NCBI GenBank assembly: GCA_035606355.1
Contig: DATNFO010000007.1
Span: 1-64,000, forward strand
DNA: 64,000 nt
DNA from: Sulfopaludibacter sp035606355
GTDB taxonomy: Bacteria; Acidobacteriota; Terriglobia; Bryobacterales; Bryobacteraceae
Reading direction: 5' to 3'
A program made the position numbers and the translations under genes. The notes beneath the pieces were generated by a model. The model saw nothing but the letters and a program-made list of their open reading frames with translations, did no database searches and was not told the DNA's origin. Shown piece after piece: positions 1-7,695 of the stretch (positions are counted from its first letter, which is position 1; each line of letters opens with the position of its first letter).

Positions 1-116
1 AACCCACAACTCCGCAAGCAGCCAAACGCCGTGCTCAGAAAATCGCCCGGGAACTGCGAATTCTCGGTTACACCGTCAATATCAAACCCGCTACGGACGC
101 AGCACTCCCATTGTGA
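1..116 (+). CDS. 3' end of an unidentified gene (5' end outside window)
   Basis: Frame 3 is open from the window edge to a TGA at 114-116 and encodes 37 residues rich in Lys/Arg, ending in a segment like LGYTVNIKPA. Several insertion-sequence transposases end in a similar LGY-V-x-P tail, so a transposase C-terminus is possible, but the fragment is too short to identify. A family A repeat starts only nine bases after the stop codon. Confidence 0.3.
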   Translation, partial: PTTPQAAKRRAQKIARELRILGYTVNIKPATDAALPL

Positions 117-124
117 CTTTCAAC

Positions 125-205
125 GGAGCGGTAATAGGTGTATCGAAAGACGAATGAAGCGCGACGAGAACAGCAGCCGGGTTTCCTCACAGCCACAGCC
201 CCGTC
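125..205. repeat. Family A dispersed repeat copy
   Basis: The stretch from GAGCGGTAATAGGTG to the CACAGCC segment is a close relative of the copies at about 8840-8915: the same GAGCGGTAA-AGGTG start, CGAAAG-CGAATGAA middle, CGCGACGAGAAC block and TTTC-TCACAGCC end. It lies between the fragment at the window edge and the tail of the Crp-like gene, ending just before that gene's stop codon. Confidence 0.7.
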
Positions 206-206
206 G

Positions 207-893
207 CTAAGCGCCGGCAGTCGCGCCCGGCATCGACTCCGCTGGCGCCAACTGCCCCTGCTCCCGCAAACTCTCGCTCAGCGCATCCGCGTAAACGTCG
301 ATATGCCGCCGCGAGTAGCTGAGGAAGCCGAGCCGCCGCAGGCGGTTCATCTCGCACGTTACGATTTCTCGCGAAGTGCCCACATAATCTGCAATCCCCT
401 GGTGCGTGAGCCCGGTCATCCGCATCGCCCCATCCTGCGTACGATCGCCGATATCGCGCCCGAGCTGAATGAGCGCAATCGTTACCCTAGTGCCCGTGTT
501 GAACCAGGAATTCATCGCCACGCGGTCGCGTAGCTTGCGGTTGGATTTTGCAAATTGCGAAAACAGCGCCACAGAAAGCATGGGCTCGCGTTCGATGTGC
601 CGCCCAAGCTCATCCACGCTCCAACACATGATTTTCGCCGTATCGAGCGCGATGGCGTGCTGCCGGTTGTCGTCCGGGTCCACCAAAGCGCATTCTCCAA
701 AAAACGTTTCGGGCATCGCGATCCGCAAGAGAGTCTGGCCCCCATTGGGGGCAATGCAGCAGATCTTCACACGTCCGGTCAGTACAAGGTAGAGGGAATC
801 GGCCGGCCGGGCCGGCTCGAAGATAATGCTGCCTTTGGAGTAATCGACCGCGCGCGAACGCGGCAAGAAATGAAGTGCATCGTAAACCGTCAT
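207..893 (-). CDS. Crp/Fnr family transcriptional regulator
   Basis: The 228-aa protein has the two-domain Crp/Fnr layout: an N-terminal cyclic-nucleotide-binding-like beta barrel (about residues 15-110, including a GRVKI strand and an FGE turn near 65-68) and a C-terminal winged helix. The recognition helix is around 163-190 (THQGIADYVGTSREIV followed by NRLRRLGFL). There is no N-terminal Cys cluster like that of FNR, so iron-sulphur oxygen sensing is not supported; the ligand is unknown. It starts at an ATG at 893 and is transcribed alone, with about 160 bases free upstream before the convergent end of the MFS gene. Confidence 0.88.
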   Translation of the reverse strand: MTVYDALHFLPRSRAVDYSKGSIIFEPARPADSLYLVLTGRVKICCIAPNGGQTLLRIAMPETFFGECALVDPDDNRQHAIALDTAKIMCWSVDELGRHIEREPMLSVALFSQFAKSNRKLRDRVAMNSWFNTGTRVTIALIQLGRDIGDRTQDGAMRMTGLTHQGIADYVGTSREIVTCEMNRLRRLGFLSYSRRHIDVYADALSESLREQGQLAPAESMPGATAGA

Positions 894-1052
894 AAATTAA
901 AACCTATCCGCCATGAGCCTACATTTAATTCCAACACTGGACAGCCCTTACACGAATCGGGCAACTGCCCACCCCACCACTCAAAGCTGGGGAATAAGGG
1001 AATGCTTGGTCCGCTGCTTCACACCGTTTACAAGTGACGGAAAACGCCCGGT

Positions 1053-2267
1053 TCAGCTCTTTACCAGTTCCTCCACGCGGCGCAGGGCGGGGAAGTATTT
1101 AGCCCACGCGGCTACGATGAGGATCGTGCCGACGCCGCCGAGCACGACCGCCGGGACCGCTCCGAACCATTGCGCCGTGAGCCCGGATTCGAAAACTCCT
1201 ACCTCATTGGATGCTCCCACGAACAGCATGTTGACAGCGCTCACGCGGCCGCGCATATCGTCCGGTGTTTCGAGTTGGATCATCGTTTGCCGCACGATTA
1301 CGCTGACCATGTCCGTGGCGCCGATTGCGATGAGAGAGGCGAGCGAGAGCGGCACACTGCGGGAAACCCCAAAGACCACTGTGAACGCGCCGAAACCCGC
1401 GACGCACCACAGCATCGCTGAGCCCGCGTGCCGGCGAAGCGGCCAGTACGCGAGCGCGACGCTCATGAGCAGAGCGCCTGCGCCGGGCGCCGCGCGCAGA
1501 ATGCCGAGTCCGCGCGTGCCGATCTTGAGAATTTCGGCGGCGTAGATCGGCAGCAGCCCGACCGCGCCGCCGAGCAGGACCGCAAACAGGTCGAGCGAGA
1601 TCGCGCCGAGGATCAGCTTGTTGCGCCAGATGTAGTGCAAGCCGCCGAGAACGGTTTCCGTGGAGACGCCGCGCGCCCGCGGAGCCGCCGTAATCCGCAA
1701 GAGAGAGACAAGCGCGAGGCCGATGAGGTACACCGACGCCGCGCAACCGTAGACGACGGCGGGAGTGCCCGCAAAGCCGTAGAGCAGTCCGCCGATCGCC
1801 GGGCCCGTGATGGTGGCGGCCATGAACACCGAAGAGCTCCACGCGACGGCGTTCGGAAAGTGCCGCTCAGGAACAAGCGCCGGCAGAAACGCTTGTCCCG
1901 CCGCGCCATTGAATGAGCGAACGCATCCGTTCGAAAGCAGTACGGCGTAAATGGGCCACGGGCTCGCCAAGCCGCGCAAAGTCAGGGCCGTCAGCGCGAG
2001 GGAGCAGAGCGCGAATCCGGCGTAGCAGCCTTGAATGATCCGTTGCCGCGGAAGACGGTCGGCGGTGTGTCCCGAAAACAGAAAGAGAAAGATGCCGGGA
2101 AGAAACTGCGCGAGACCGGCGAGACCCAGATCGATGGCGCGATGCGTGAGGGCGTAAAGCTGCCAACCCACGGCAACCGCCTGCATTTCCGTCGCGCATG
2201 TAACCAGAAAGCGCGCGGACATGTAAAAGCGAAAATTGGAGTAGTGAAAAGCGGCGCGCCCGGGCAC
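1053..2267 (-). CDS. MFS transporter (MFS_3 / EntS-like)
   Basis: The 404-aa polytopic membrane protein has about 10-12 hydrophobic segments. It resembles the MFS_3/enterobactin-exporter-like branch of the major facilitator superfamily, including a loop after TM2 reading GHTADRLPRQR, a typical MFS motif A position. Substrate cannot be told; relatives are drug or siderophore exporters. The start is a GTG at 2267 after a weak TCAAGA-like site. It lies 60 bases downstream of the disrupted DoxX gene on the same strand and may be the last gene of the ArsR-SRPBCC-DoxX transcript. Confidence 0.82.
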   Translation of the reverse strand: MPGRAAFHYSNFRFYMSARFLVTCATEMQAVAVGWQLYALTHRAIDLGLAGLAQFLPGIFLFLFSGHTADRLPRQRIIQGCYAGFALCSLALTALTLRGLASPWPIYAVLLSNGCVRSFNGAAGQAFLPALVPERHFPNAVAWSSSVFMAATITGPAIGGLLYGFAGTPAVVYGCAASVYLIGLALVSLLRITAAPRARGVSTETVLGGLHYIWRNKLILGAISLDLFAVLLGGAVGLLPIYAAEILKIGTRGLGILRAAPGAGALLMSVALAYWPLRRHAGSAMLWCVAGFGAFTVVFGVSRSVPLSLASLIAIGATDMVSVIVRQTMIQLETPDDMRGRVSAVNMLFVGASNEVGVFESGLTAQWFGAVPAVVLGGVGTILIVAAWAKYFPALRRVEELVKS

Positions 2268-2327
2268 TCTTGATTATCGCCACAATGTCTTTCCCATGCG
2301 GGTCCCACTGCCGCGGCGCCAGAGGAA

Positions 2328-2692
2328 CTATGAAATCCCCCAGAGCACGGCCGTCGCGGCGGCCCAGCCCCACGCCTCCGGACCATCCCCCACGGCCAAT
2401 GCTCGATGATCGCCGACGCGAGGTTGATCGCGAAACCGGCGTACGCCCACTCCTTGAATCGCGGCGCCACTGGAGCGAGCAGCACCAACACGCCGAGAAG
2501 CTTGGCGCATGCGAGTTCCACGCGGAAGTACGCGGGAAAGCCAAGGTGCGTGAATGCTTGCGCCACTTGCGGCAGGCGCAGTTGCGGATACGCGGTGAAG
2601 GCGATCTGCAGGCAGAAGATCGCGGTTACGCTCCAGTATCCGGTCGCCGCGGATTTGGCGGACTTCGCCGCGGCGACGGCCGGCATTTGCAT
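2328..2692 (-). pseudogene. DoxX-like membrane protein, frameshifted
   Basis: From the ATG at 2692 the frame encodes about 97 residues of a DoxX_2-type small membrane protein, with hydrophobic helices and a segment ending NLASAIIEH. At about 2400 the frame changes: the expected continuation, LAVGDGPEAWGWAAATAVLW, is found in the neighbouring frame and stops at 2328. One missing base near 2398-2402 (within a run of GCATTGGCC on the coding strand) restores a full-length protein of about 121 residues. It is either a recent mutation or a sequencing error. It lies directly downstream of an SRPBCC gene, a common pairing. Confidence 0.72.
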
Positions 2693-2715
2693 GGTCGATT
2701 CAATAATTGCTGCTC

Positions 2716-3231
2716 CTATTCGTCGCTGAACTGCTTCGCGTACTCGTCTTTCAATCGCTGCCAGCCTTCGAACTTCATGGCGTCCGGGCCGGCGATGCGG
2801 GCGATTGGGTTCCCGCCAAGCAGTCGATCCAGAACGTCCAGACTGATATGCCACCCGGCTGCGCCCCACGATACATAACGGCGGTCGATGCTGCTCCACA
2901 GCGTCAGGCGCGTGCCGCTCCCGGACGGCTCGAGCTCCCAGCGCATGTCGCCGTACTCCAGCAATTTCGGAGCTTCCGCGCGCGTAATTCTGGTATCGAT
3001 CGGCATCGGGGATCCTACCCAAGTGAGTTTCACCGTCGAGCCGGGCGCGTCCAGCGCGCCATCGACATCGAACGGCGCCCACTCGCGGAGTTGAGCCGGG
3101 TCGACGAGCGCTTTCCAGACTTTGTCCGGCGACTGGCGCAGTTGCCGCACAAGAATCAACGTCCACTTTTCTCCGCCCTTACGAACTTCCGCGCTCGCGG
3201 GCCCTGGCGTGTATTGTTCACGATCCGTCAT
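2716..3231 (-). CDS. SRPBCC (AHSA1-like) domain protein
   Basis: This 171-aa cytoplasmic protein has an activator-of-Hsp90 (AHSA1)/START-like fold: an R-x-L-x-x-S-P-D-K-VW start near residue 30-40, a W-x-P-F-D-V turn and the C-terminal W-x-x-L-K-x-x motif. Such proteins bind small hydrophobic ligands and are very often encoded beside an ArsR repressor. The start at 3231 was chosen over upstream in-frame codons because it follows an AGGAG site and overlaps the ArsR stop as ATGA, implying translational coupling. The ligand is unknown. Confidence 0.85.
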   Translation of the reverse strand: MTDREQYTPGPASAEVRKGGEKWTLILVRQLRQSPDKVWKALVDPAQLREWAPFDVDGALDAPGSTVKLTWVGSPMPIDTRITRAEAPKLLEYGDMRWELEPSGSGTRLTLWSSIDRRYVSWGAAGWHISLDVLDRLLGGNPIARIAGPDAMKFEGWQRLKDEYAKQFSDE

Positions 3232-3572
3232 TTTTTTCTCCTTGCTTTCTTTTTCGGTCGCGCTGCTTCGTCCATGCGGTCGAGGTGGCGCTCGAGAGCA
3301 TCCACGTGAGCGGACCAGAAGCGCCGGAAGGGTGCCAGCCATTCATCGACCTCTTGCAGCGGTTCCGGTCGCAGCCGGTAAACCCGGCGCTGAGCGTCCA
3401 CGGTGGCTTCCACGAATCCGGCATCCCGCAAGACGCGCAAGTGCTTGGACACAGCCGGCTGCGGCATCCGAAGCTGACGCTCGAGTTCGCCGACGGACTG
3501 CTCGGAAGAGACCAAAAGGCTCAGAATCGCGCGGCGGTTCGGCTCCGCAATGATATTGAAAACAGACTCCAC
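3228..3572 (-). CDS. ArsR family transcriptional repressor
   Basis: The 114-aa winged-helix protein has the ArsR signature: AEPNRRAILSLL near the N-terminus, then the helix-turn-helix MPQPAVSKHLRVLRDAGFV (about residues 35-54) and a Lys/Arg-rich tail (PKKKARRKK). There are no paired metal-binding cysteines, so it fits the non-metal ArsR type found with SRPBCC partners. The GTG at 3572 is chosen because homology starts there. A promoter and an inverted repeat lie immediately upstream, so autoregulation is likely. Confidence 0.88.
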   Translation of the reverse strand: MESVFNIIAEPNRRAILSLLVSSEQSVGELERQLRMPQPAVSKHLRVLRDAGFVEATVDAQRRVYRLRPEPLQEVDEWLAPFRRFWSAHVDALERHLDRMDEAARPKKKARRKK

Positions 3573-3578
3573 ACTTTG

Positions 3579-3616
3579 TATATACTCCAATCGGAATATA
3601 CGTGTCAAGGAATATA
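3579..3616 (-). promoter_or_regulatory. ArsR promoter with overlapping palindromic operator
   Basis: On the minus strand there is a consensus -35 TTGACA (3603-3608), an 18-base spacer and a -10 TATATA (3579-3584). The spacer holds the imperfect dyad TATATTCC-GATT-GGAGTATATA, and a second GGAATATA half-site (top strand) lies at 3609-3616. The -10 is only 6 bases from the GTG at 3572, so transcription would start at or beside the start codon, implying a leaderless mRNA. The dyad between -35 and -10 is placed ideally for repression. Confidence 0.6.
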
Positions 3617-3654
3617 ATGCGGTGCCGCGCTTGCCCGGTTGCAGGCCGCGCTCC

Positions 3655-3680
3655 GCGCGACCCGACAGGAATCTTTCCTG
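3655..3680. repeat. Family C palindromic repeat, right arm cut by the intron
   Basis: GCGCGACCCGACAGGAA-TCT-TTCCTG matches the left side and core of the family C hairpin seen intact at 43029-43051 (CCGACAGGAA-GGA-TTCCTGTCGG). The outer right-arm bases TCGG are absent and group II intron-like sequence follows. The copy therefore seems to mark the insertion point of the intron. Confidence 0.5.
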
Positions 3681-4334
3681 GATAGCGCCGGGATAAACCG
3701 GCATGAAGTAGCGAATGAAAGAGTCGTACAGAGAAGGAGTAGCGAACCACTCTGGCCCCGAGCCATGTGAGGGCGGTCGTGAGGCCGCACTTGAAGCGTT
3801 GGACAGGGGTCTGTGCAGGCTGGGTATAGAGCTTCGAAACATTCGTTCCGGGATGCTCATGGCGTCAGGAAGTCAGAAAGCAATACTTTTGTGCGCGAAA
3901 AACGCGAGCGGACAAAAGATCCCGCGGAGTCAGAGACCCCAAGCATGTACAGAAAACTTCATTCGCGAGAACCTGGAGACCTCGTCACCGCCCGCAGGTA
4001 GTAGGCGGGCCGGAGGGAGAACGCGAAGAGCGGCAAGTCCCTCATGAACGGAGGCGAGGAGTCGTACAGCGGCGTAGTACCAACGAAGCAGCCGAACAAA
4101 AGCGGGAAATCGCGGGCGGAGGTTGTGGAGGGAAGGCCGCTGGCCAAGGAGAACACGCAAGAGTCTAACCCGAACCGGACTCAGTGCCGGAGAGACGGGC
4201 CAAGCGGGCTCGGGCGTGTGCGGGGGGCAGCAAGACGCTTCCACGCCAATATCCGAGGCAGGAACCGTGTGCGCTAGCAGTGCCAGCACGGGTCTGTGCG
4301 GGGGGCAGCGAGTAATCGCTGTCCCTACCGCGAC
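3681..4334 (+). mobile_element. Degenerate, internally deleted group II intron
   Basis: About 360 bases of RNA-like sequence (GATAAACCGGC, GAAAGAGTCGTACAG, GCCATGTGAGGGCGG, CTTCGAAACATTCG segments) precede an ORF at 4044 that matches the N-terminus of group II intron reverse transcriptases. That ORF runs directly into sequence resembling intron domain V (about 4261-4294, GGAACCGTGTGCG...GCACGGGTCTG) and domain VI (about 4297-4332), ending in CTACCGCGAC. Nearly all the reverse transcriptase and maturase coding region is missing. The domain V start reads GAACC where GAGCC would carry the catalytic AGC triad. The 5' GTGYG end is not recognisable. Boundaries are approximate. Confidence 0.72.
4044..4277 (+). 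pseudogene. Group II intron reverse transcriptase, N-terminal fragment
   Basis: A 77-codon ORF starting at an ATG. Its first ~65 residues carry the N-terminal leader typical of bacterial intron-encoded proteins: MNG-E-S-S-VVPTKQPNK, then VEGRPLAKENT, RTQCRR and LGRVRGAARR. In intact proteins this leader precedes reverse transcriptase domain 0. After RVRGAARR the frame enters intron domain IV/V sequence and stops at 4277, so none of the polymerase, maturase or endonuclease domains remains. It cannot support splicing or mobility by itself. Confidence 0.75.
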
Positions 4335-4375
4335 TTGCGGCGAACGTAGTCCGCCTTAGGCGCGAGCAACGCGCC

Positions 4376-4398
4376 ACGCCAGGAAGGATTCCTGGCGT
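4376..4398. repeat. Family C palindromic repeat
   Basis: Perfect 10-bp arms ACGCCAGGAA / TTCCTGGCGT around a GGA loop. The core CAGGAA-RGA-TTCCTG is shared with copies at 37497-37519 and 43029-43051, while the outer four base pairs differ but stay complementary. It lies between the intron remnant and the DinB gene end. Confidence 0.7.
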
Positions 4399-4478
4399 CA
4401 CGTCTGCTCCCCGCCGCTTCGGAGTCGAAAGGTTCCGTGTCGGCTGCACCAACTAGCTAGCTTGGCTGGCCGAAAGGT

Positions 4479-4516
4479 AGCGACGGGTCTCCAGACGGCT
4501 CTGGAGACCCGTCGCT
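4479..4516. repeat. Family B palindromic repeat (short form)
   Basis: Perfect 16-bp arms AGCGACGGGTCTCCAG / CTGGAGACCCGTCGCT with a six-base loop. The GGTCTCCAGAC and TCTGGAGACC-GTCGCT blocks recur at 29753-29840, 33543-33639, 33674-33759 and 43089-43140. It sits just past the stop codon of the DinB gene and could also end its transcript. Confidence 0.8.
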
Positions 4517-4524
4517 GCGTCTCT

Positions 4525-4977
4525 CTAGAACTGTTTCTTCGCCGCGGCTTGCTCCAGACCCACTCGTCCTTCCACGATATCCGCCACGAAGTAATTCTCT
4601 CCGGTCATTTTCGACCCCGCCATCCGCCGCAGCATCGCGAGCTGTCCCGTGTGCGTCAGCGCGTCCGCTATCGGACCCTGGAACAGTTTCCCTTTCAGCT
4701 CTTCCGGCACGTGTGCCTGCTCGAAGCGCTGCAGCACGGTGAAGAAGCGTTGCACTTCTTCGCCCCACGGGAGCGGCTCGGAATCGTGCCACGTCTGCCG
4801 GTTCTCCGCGATGGACAGCGCCCAATCGAAGAGATCTCCCATGTGCGCCAGAATCTCCGCCGGCGTGCGCGACGTCGCGTCGGCGCGGTAAGTCGCGAAC
4901 TCCGGCGGCGCGCCGCGAAGCGCTTTACCCGCCCGGTATGCCAGCGTCGCTAACGTATGTCGAAACAGATCGCTCAT
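4525..4977 (-). CDS. DinB-like family protein
   Basis: The 150-aa protein resembles the DinB/YfiT four-helix bundle, a family that binds a divalent metal through histidines and often acts as a thiol-dependent transferase. Candidate ligands are His45 (AEILAHMGDLFDW) and His109 (ALTHTGQLAMLRRM), the latter in the usual H-x-GQ context. Substrate unknown. Its ATG at 4977 overlaps the stop codon of the upstream RNB nuclease gene (ATGA), so the two are translationally coupled. Confidence 0.82.
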   Translation of the reverse strand: MSDLFRHTLATLAYRAGKALRGAPPEFATYRADATSRTPAEILAHMGDLFDWALSIAENRQTWHDSEPLPWGEEVQRFFTVLQRFEQAHVPEELKGKLFQGPIADALTHTGQLAMLRRMAGSKMTGENYFVADIVEGRVGLEQAAAKKQF

Positions 4978-6419
4978 TGCGTCCTCCCGAAGTCGATGTA
5001 CCCCCGATTCGGGTCCGCCGATAAGAGTTTTACGTGGACCCGATCGCCGACGTCCAGCCCTTCTTCTCCCCGCATCACCCGCCCTTCCACCGGCGGATCG
5101 AACACGCGCACAAATACGCCTTTCGGAGTGACCCCTGTGACCACGCCGGAGAAAGCCTGTCCCACCCTCGGCTGCAGCGCCACCGCCGCGATGCGCTTGT
5201 TCATGTCGCGCTGCACTTTCCGCGCGGCATCTTCTTTCAAAGTGCAGTTGCGCGCGATGGCCGCCAGCTCATCGTCCGTGTAGGGCGCACCCGCGCGGTC
5301 CTGCAGTGCCTTCAACAACCGTTGTGTCACCAGGTCGGCGAAACGGCGATTGGGCGCCGTCGAATGTGTGTAGTCCTGCGCGGCGAGTCCGAAATGACCC
5401 TGTGATTCCTCCCCGGGCCTCAGCAGCACATACTCGCCGGGCCCCATCAGCTTCAACACGGAGAGCGAAAGATCGGGGTAATGCACCGGGTCCGCCTGTT
5501 TGCGCCGCATCAGGAACGCATTCAACGCTCCGGCGTCGGCTGCGGCCGGAAGCGAATCGCCGAACGTGCGCGCGAGCTCCACAATCCTCGGCCAGCGCTC
5601 CGGTGCTTTCACGACGCGGCGAATCGAAGCCACACCGCCGTCGCGCAGCGTCCGCGCCATCACCTCATTCGCGGCAATCATGAAGTCTTCGATCAAATGC
5701 GCCGCCCGATTGCTGCGGCGCGATTCGATGGATTCCACTTTGCCATCCGTCACCACCGGCTGCGCTTCGTCGCGATCGAAGGTCAGCGCCCCCAATCGAT
5801 GCCGCTCTTCGCGCAGCGCCTGCGCCGCTTCATCCTGCAATTTGAGCTGAGCCTGCAAATCCGCGGACGCCGCTACTTTCGCGGGCGCCTGAGCCGTGCC
5901 CTCAAGCCATGGGCCAACGCGGCTGTACGTGAGTTGCGCCCCGTTCCGCAGCAGCGCGCGATACACGCTGGTCTTGTTGATGGACCCGTCCTTCGCCACC
6001 ACAAACTCAATCACCACTCCCGCGCGATTCTGATTCTCCGCCAGCGAAGTCAGGTCCGTGGACAGCTTTTCGGGAAGCATCGGGAACGTGTGAATGCCAG
6101 TGTAGACGCTCGTGGTCTCCTTCGCCGCATACGCATCGATCGGCGTGCCCTTCGCGACCGCCGAATCGACGTCGGCGATCCCCACCAGCACGCGGATGCC
6201 GTCCGCCGTGCGCTCGGCCCACTCGATCTGGTCGAGGTCGCGCGAATCGTCATTATCGATCGACGACCACAATAGCTTCGTCAAATCGCGAAGGCCCGCG
6301 CCATCCGCGGAGTGTATCGATTGAAGCTGTTGCAGCGCTGCCGCGGGAATATCCGGATCGAAGCCGTGATCGATCATTTCCTGGCGGGCCGCGCGCCCCA
6401 GGTCGTAGCCGTTAGTCAT
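4974..6419 (-). CDS. RNB-domain exoribonuclease (RNase II/R-like, short form)
   Basis: The 481-aa protein has an RNB catalytic domain and a C-terminal S1-like RNA-binding domain (about 420-480, GQAFSGVVTGVTPKGVFVRV). The RNB entry motif SSIDNDDSRDLDQIEWAE (about 52-69) supplies the acidic metal-binding residues. It lacks the N-terminal cold-shock domains of classical RNase R (about 700-800 aa) and so is a short RNase II-type 3'-5' exonuclease. It lies in the operon DUF4159-DUF423-RNB-DinB. Confidence 0.88.
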   Translation of the reverse strand: MTNGYDLGRAARQEMIDHGFDPDIPAAALQQLQSIHSADGAGLRDLTKLLWSSIDNDDSRDLDQIEWAERTADGIRVLVGIADVDSAVAKGTPIDAYAAKETTSVYTGIHTFPMLPEKLSTDLTSLAENQNRAGVVIEFVVAKDGSINKTSVYRALLRNGAQLTYSRVGPWLEGTAQAPAKVAASADLQAQLKLQDEAAQALREERHRLGALTFDRDEAQPVVTDGKVESIESRRSNRAAHLIEDFMIAANEVMARTLRDGGVASIRRVVKAPERWPRIVELARTFGDSLPAAADAGALNAFLMRRKQADPVHYPDLSLSVLKLMGPGEYVLLRPGEESQGHFGLAAQDYTHSTAPNRRFADLVTQRLLKALQDRAGAPYTDDELAAIARNCTLKEDAARKVQRDMNKRIAAVALQPRVGQAFSGVVTGVTPKGVFVRVFDPPVEGRVMRGEEGLDVGDRVHVKLLSADPNRGYIDFGRTQ

Positions 6420-6431
6420 TCAGCAACGATT

Positions 6432-6818
6432 CTACAGGATTCGCCGCAGCCGCCACGCCAGCATCAGCCAGCCCAGAATGAACGCTATGCCGCCTAGCGG
6501 AGTGATGGCGCCGAGCACCCGGGTGCCCGTCAGCGCCAGCAGATACAGGCTTCCGGAGAACAGCAGAATGCCGATGAACAGCAGCCAGCACACCGTGTCC
6601 GCGCCGCCTTCCGGGAATGTGCCGGTGCGCGGAAGAATGGTCACCACCAGCATGCCCATGGCGTGCAGAAAGTGGTAAAACACGGCCTTCTCCCAGACGC
6701 TCATGGAGTACGCGTCCAGCCGGTCTTTGAGCGCGTGCGCTCCGAATGCTCCGAACACCACGGCCAGCGCCAGCAATACCGCTGCGATCAAGCTCCAGTT
6801 CATCGCTTCTGTCCTCAT
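6432..6818 (-). CDS. DUF423 family membrane protein
   Basis: This 128-aa integral membrane protein has four predicted helices and the DUF423 (YgdD-like) signature: a first helix ending FGAFGAHALKDRL, an EKAVFYHFLHAMG segment, and a final helix GGIAFILGWLMLA. The family has no assigned biochemical role. ATG at 6818 follows the DUF4159 stop codon with no gap, and the gene ends 12 bases before the RNB gene start, so it is inside an operon. Confidence 0.9.
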   Translation of the reverse strand: MRTEAMNWSLIAAVLLALAVVFGAFGAHALKDRLDAYSMSVWEKAVFYHFLHAMGMLVVTILPRTGTFPEGGADTVCWLLFIGILLFSGSLYLLALTGTRVLGAITPLGGIAFILGWLMLAWRLRRIL

Positions 6819-7640
6819 TTAGTGCGTCATCGCGTAGACAATGTAGTTGACGCCGATGCGCAGCCCGAGGTTGGAAAACTTCACCGGGTACTCGGGGTTG
6901 TCGGCGTGTTCCCAGGAGTCGCCCAGATCCATGTTATGGCACATCGCTACCATCACGCGGCCGCGGTCGTCATAGATGGCGCGCCAGTGCGGCGTCTTTC
7001 CGCTCTCGCCCTTTTCGTAAGTTAAACCGGTTTCCATGTAGAGTGCACCCGGCACCTGGTAGCGATCGTCCAGATCGTAAACGGTATGGAAGATGGCGTC
7101 CTGATTCGGAATTTCGACGATGGGCCGGTCCGGAAACACCTTCTTCATGCTCGCGAAGAACGCATCCCACTCGATGTTGCCGTGAAAATCGTCGCACATG
7201 AAAAAGCCGCCGCGCAGCAGAAACTCGCGCAGCGTTTTCGCCTGATCGTCCGTGAGATTCCAGTGGCCTACCTCCACCCCGTACAGCCACGGCCAATCGT
7301 AGACATCGTGATCGTCAAGATCCACCGGCTCTTCCACGCTGCGCGCCTGAATGCGCGTGAGGCGCCGTACGGCCAGCGAGATGTGGCGGTCGCTTCGCGG
7401 ATAATCCATGGTCCAGTTGCTGCCGCCGTTCTTCCAGCTTCCGAAGAACTCCACTCCGCCATAATACGGAGCGACGGGAGGATACATCAGACGCGCGAAT
7501 GTCCACTCGCCCGGCGTTTGATAGTCGTCCGGCAATTTGTATTTCGTGTATTCGAGTCCGGGGTACTCGCGGAAGGGCTTCTGAAAAGCATAGAGAGCCG
7601 TTATGAGCACCAGCCCCGCGATAACAATTCGCTGAATCAC
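6819..7640 (-). CDS. DUF4159 domain protein, secreted or membrane-anchored
   Basis: This 273-aa protein starts with one hydrophobic helix (about residues 4-20, IVIAGLVLITALYAF) that could be an uncleaved anchor or signal peptide. The rest matches DUF4159: F-x-x-LMYPP, DYPRSDRHISLAVRRLT, LREFLLRGGFFMCDDFHG and the C-terminal HNMDLGDSWEHAD. The family is common in acidobacteria and planctomycetes and is often found near MoxR/DUF58 systems, none of which is visible here. Function unknown. It is the first gene of the four-gene minus-strand operon. Confidence 0.85.
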   Translation of the reverse strand: MIQRIVIAGLVLITALYAFQKPFREYPGLEYTKYKLPDDYQTPGEWTFARLMYPPVAPYYGGVEFFGSWKNGGSNWTMDYPRSDRHISLAVRRLTRIQARSVEEPVDLDDHDVYDWPWLYGVEVGHWNLTDDQAKTLREFLLRGGFFMCDDFHGNIEWDAFFASMKKVFPDRPIVEIPNQDAIFHTVYDLDDRYQVPGALYMETGLTYEKGESGKTPHWRAIYDDRGRVMVAMCHNMDLGDSWEHADNPEYPVKFSNLGLRIGVNYIVYAMTH

Positions 7641-7695
7641 CGCTATAAGTTCAGGATACTACGCCGGGTCGCGCGAGCCGCAGTATCATGCCTAC

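Noticed and set aside
1991..3166. 391-aa open frame on the minus strand
   Set aside because: It only reflects the DoxX frame extended into shadows of the SRPBCC and MFS genes on both sides; the true DoxX part is 2328-2692.
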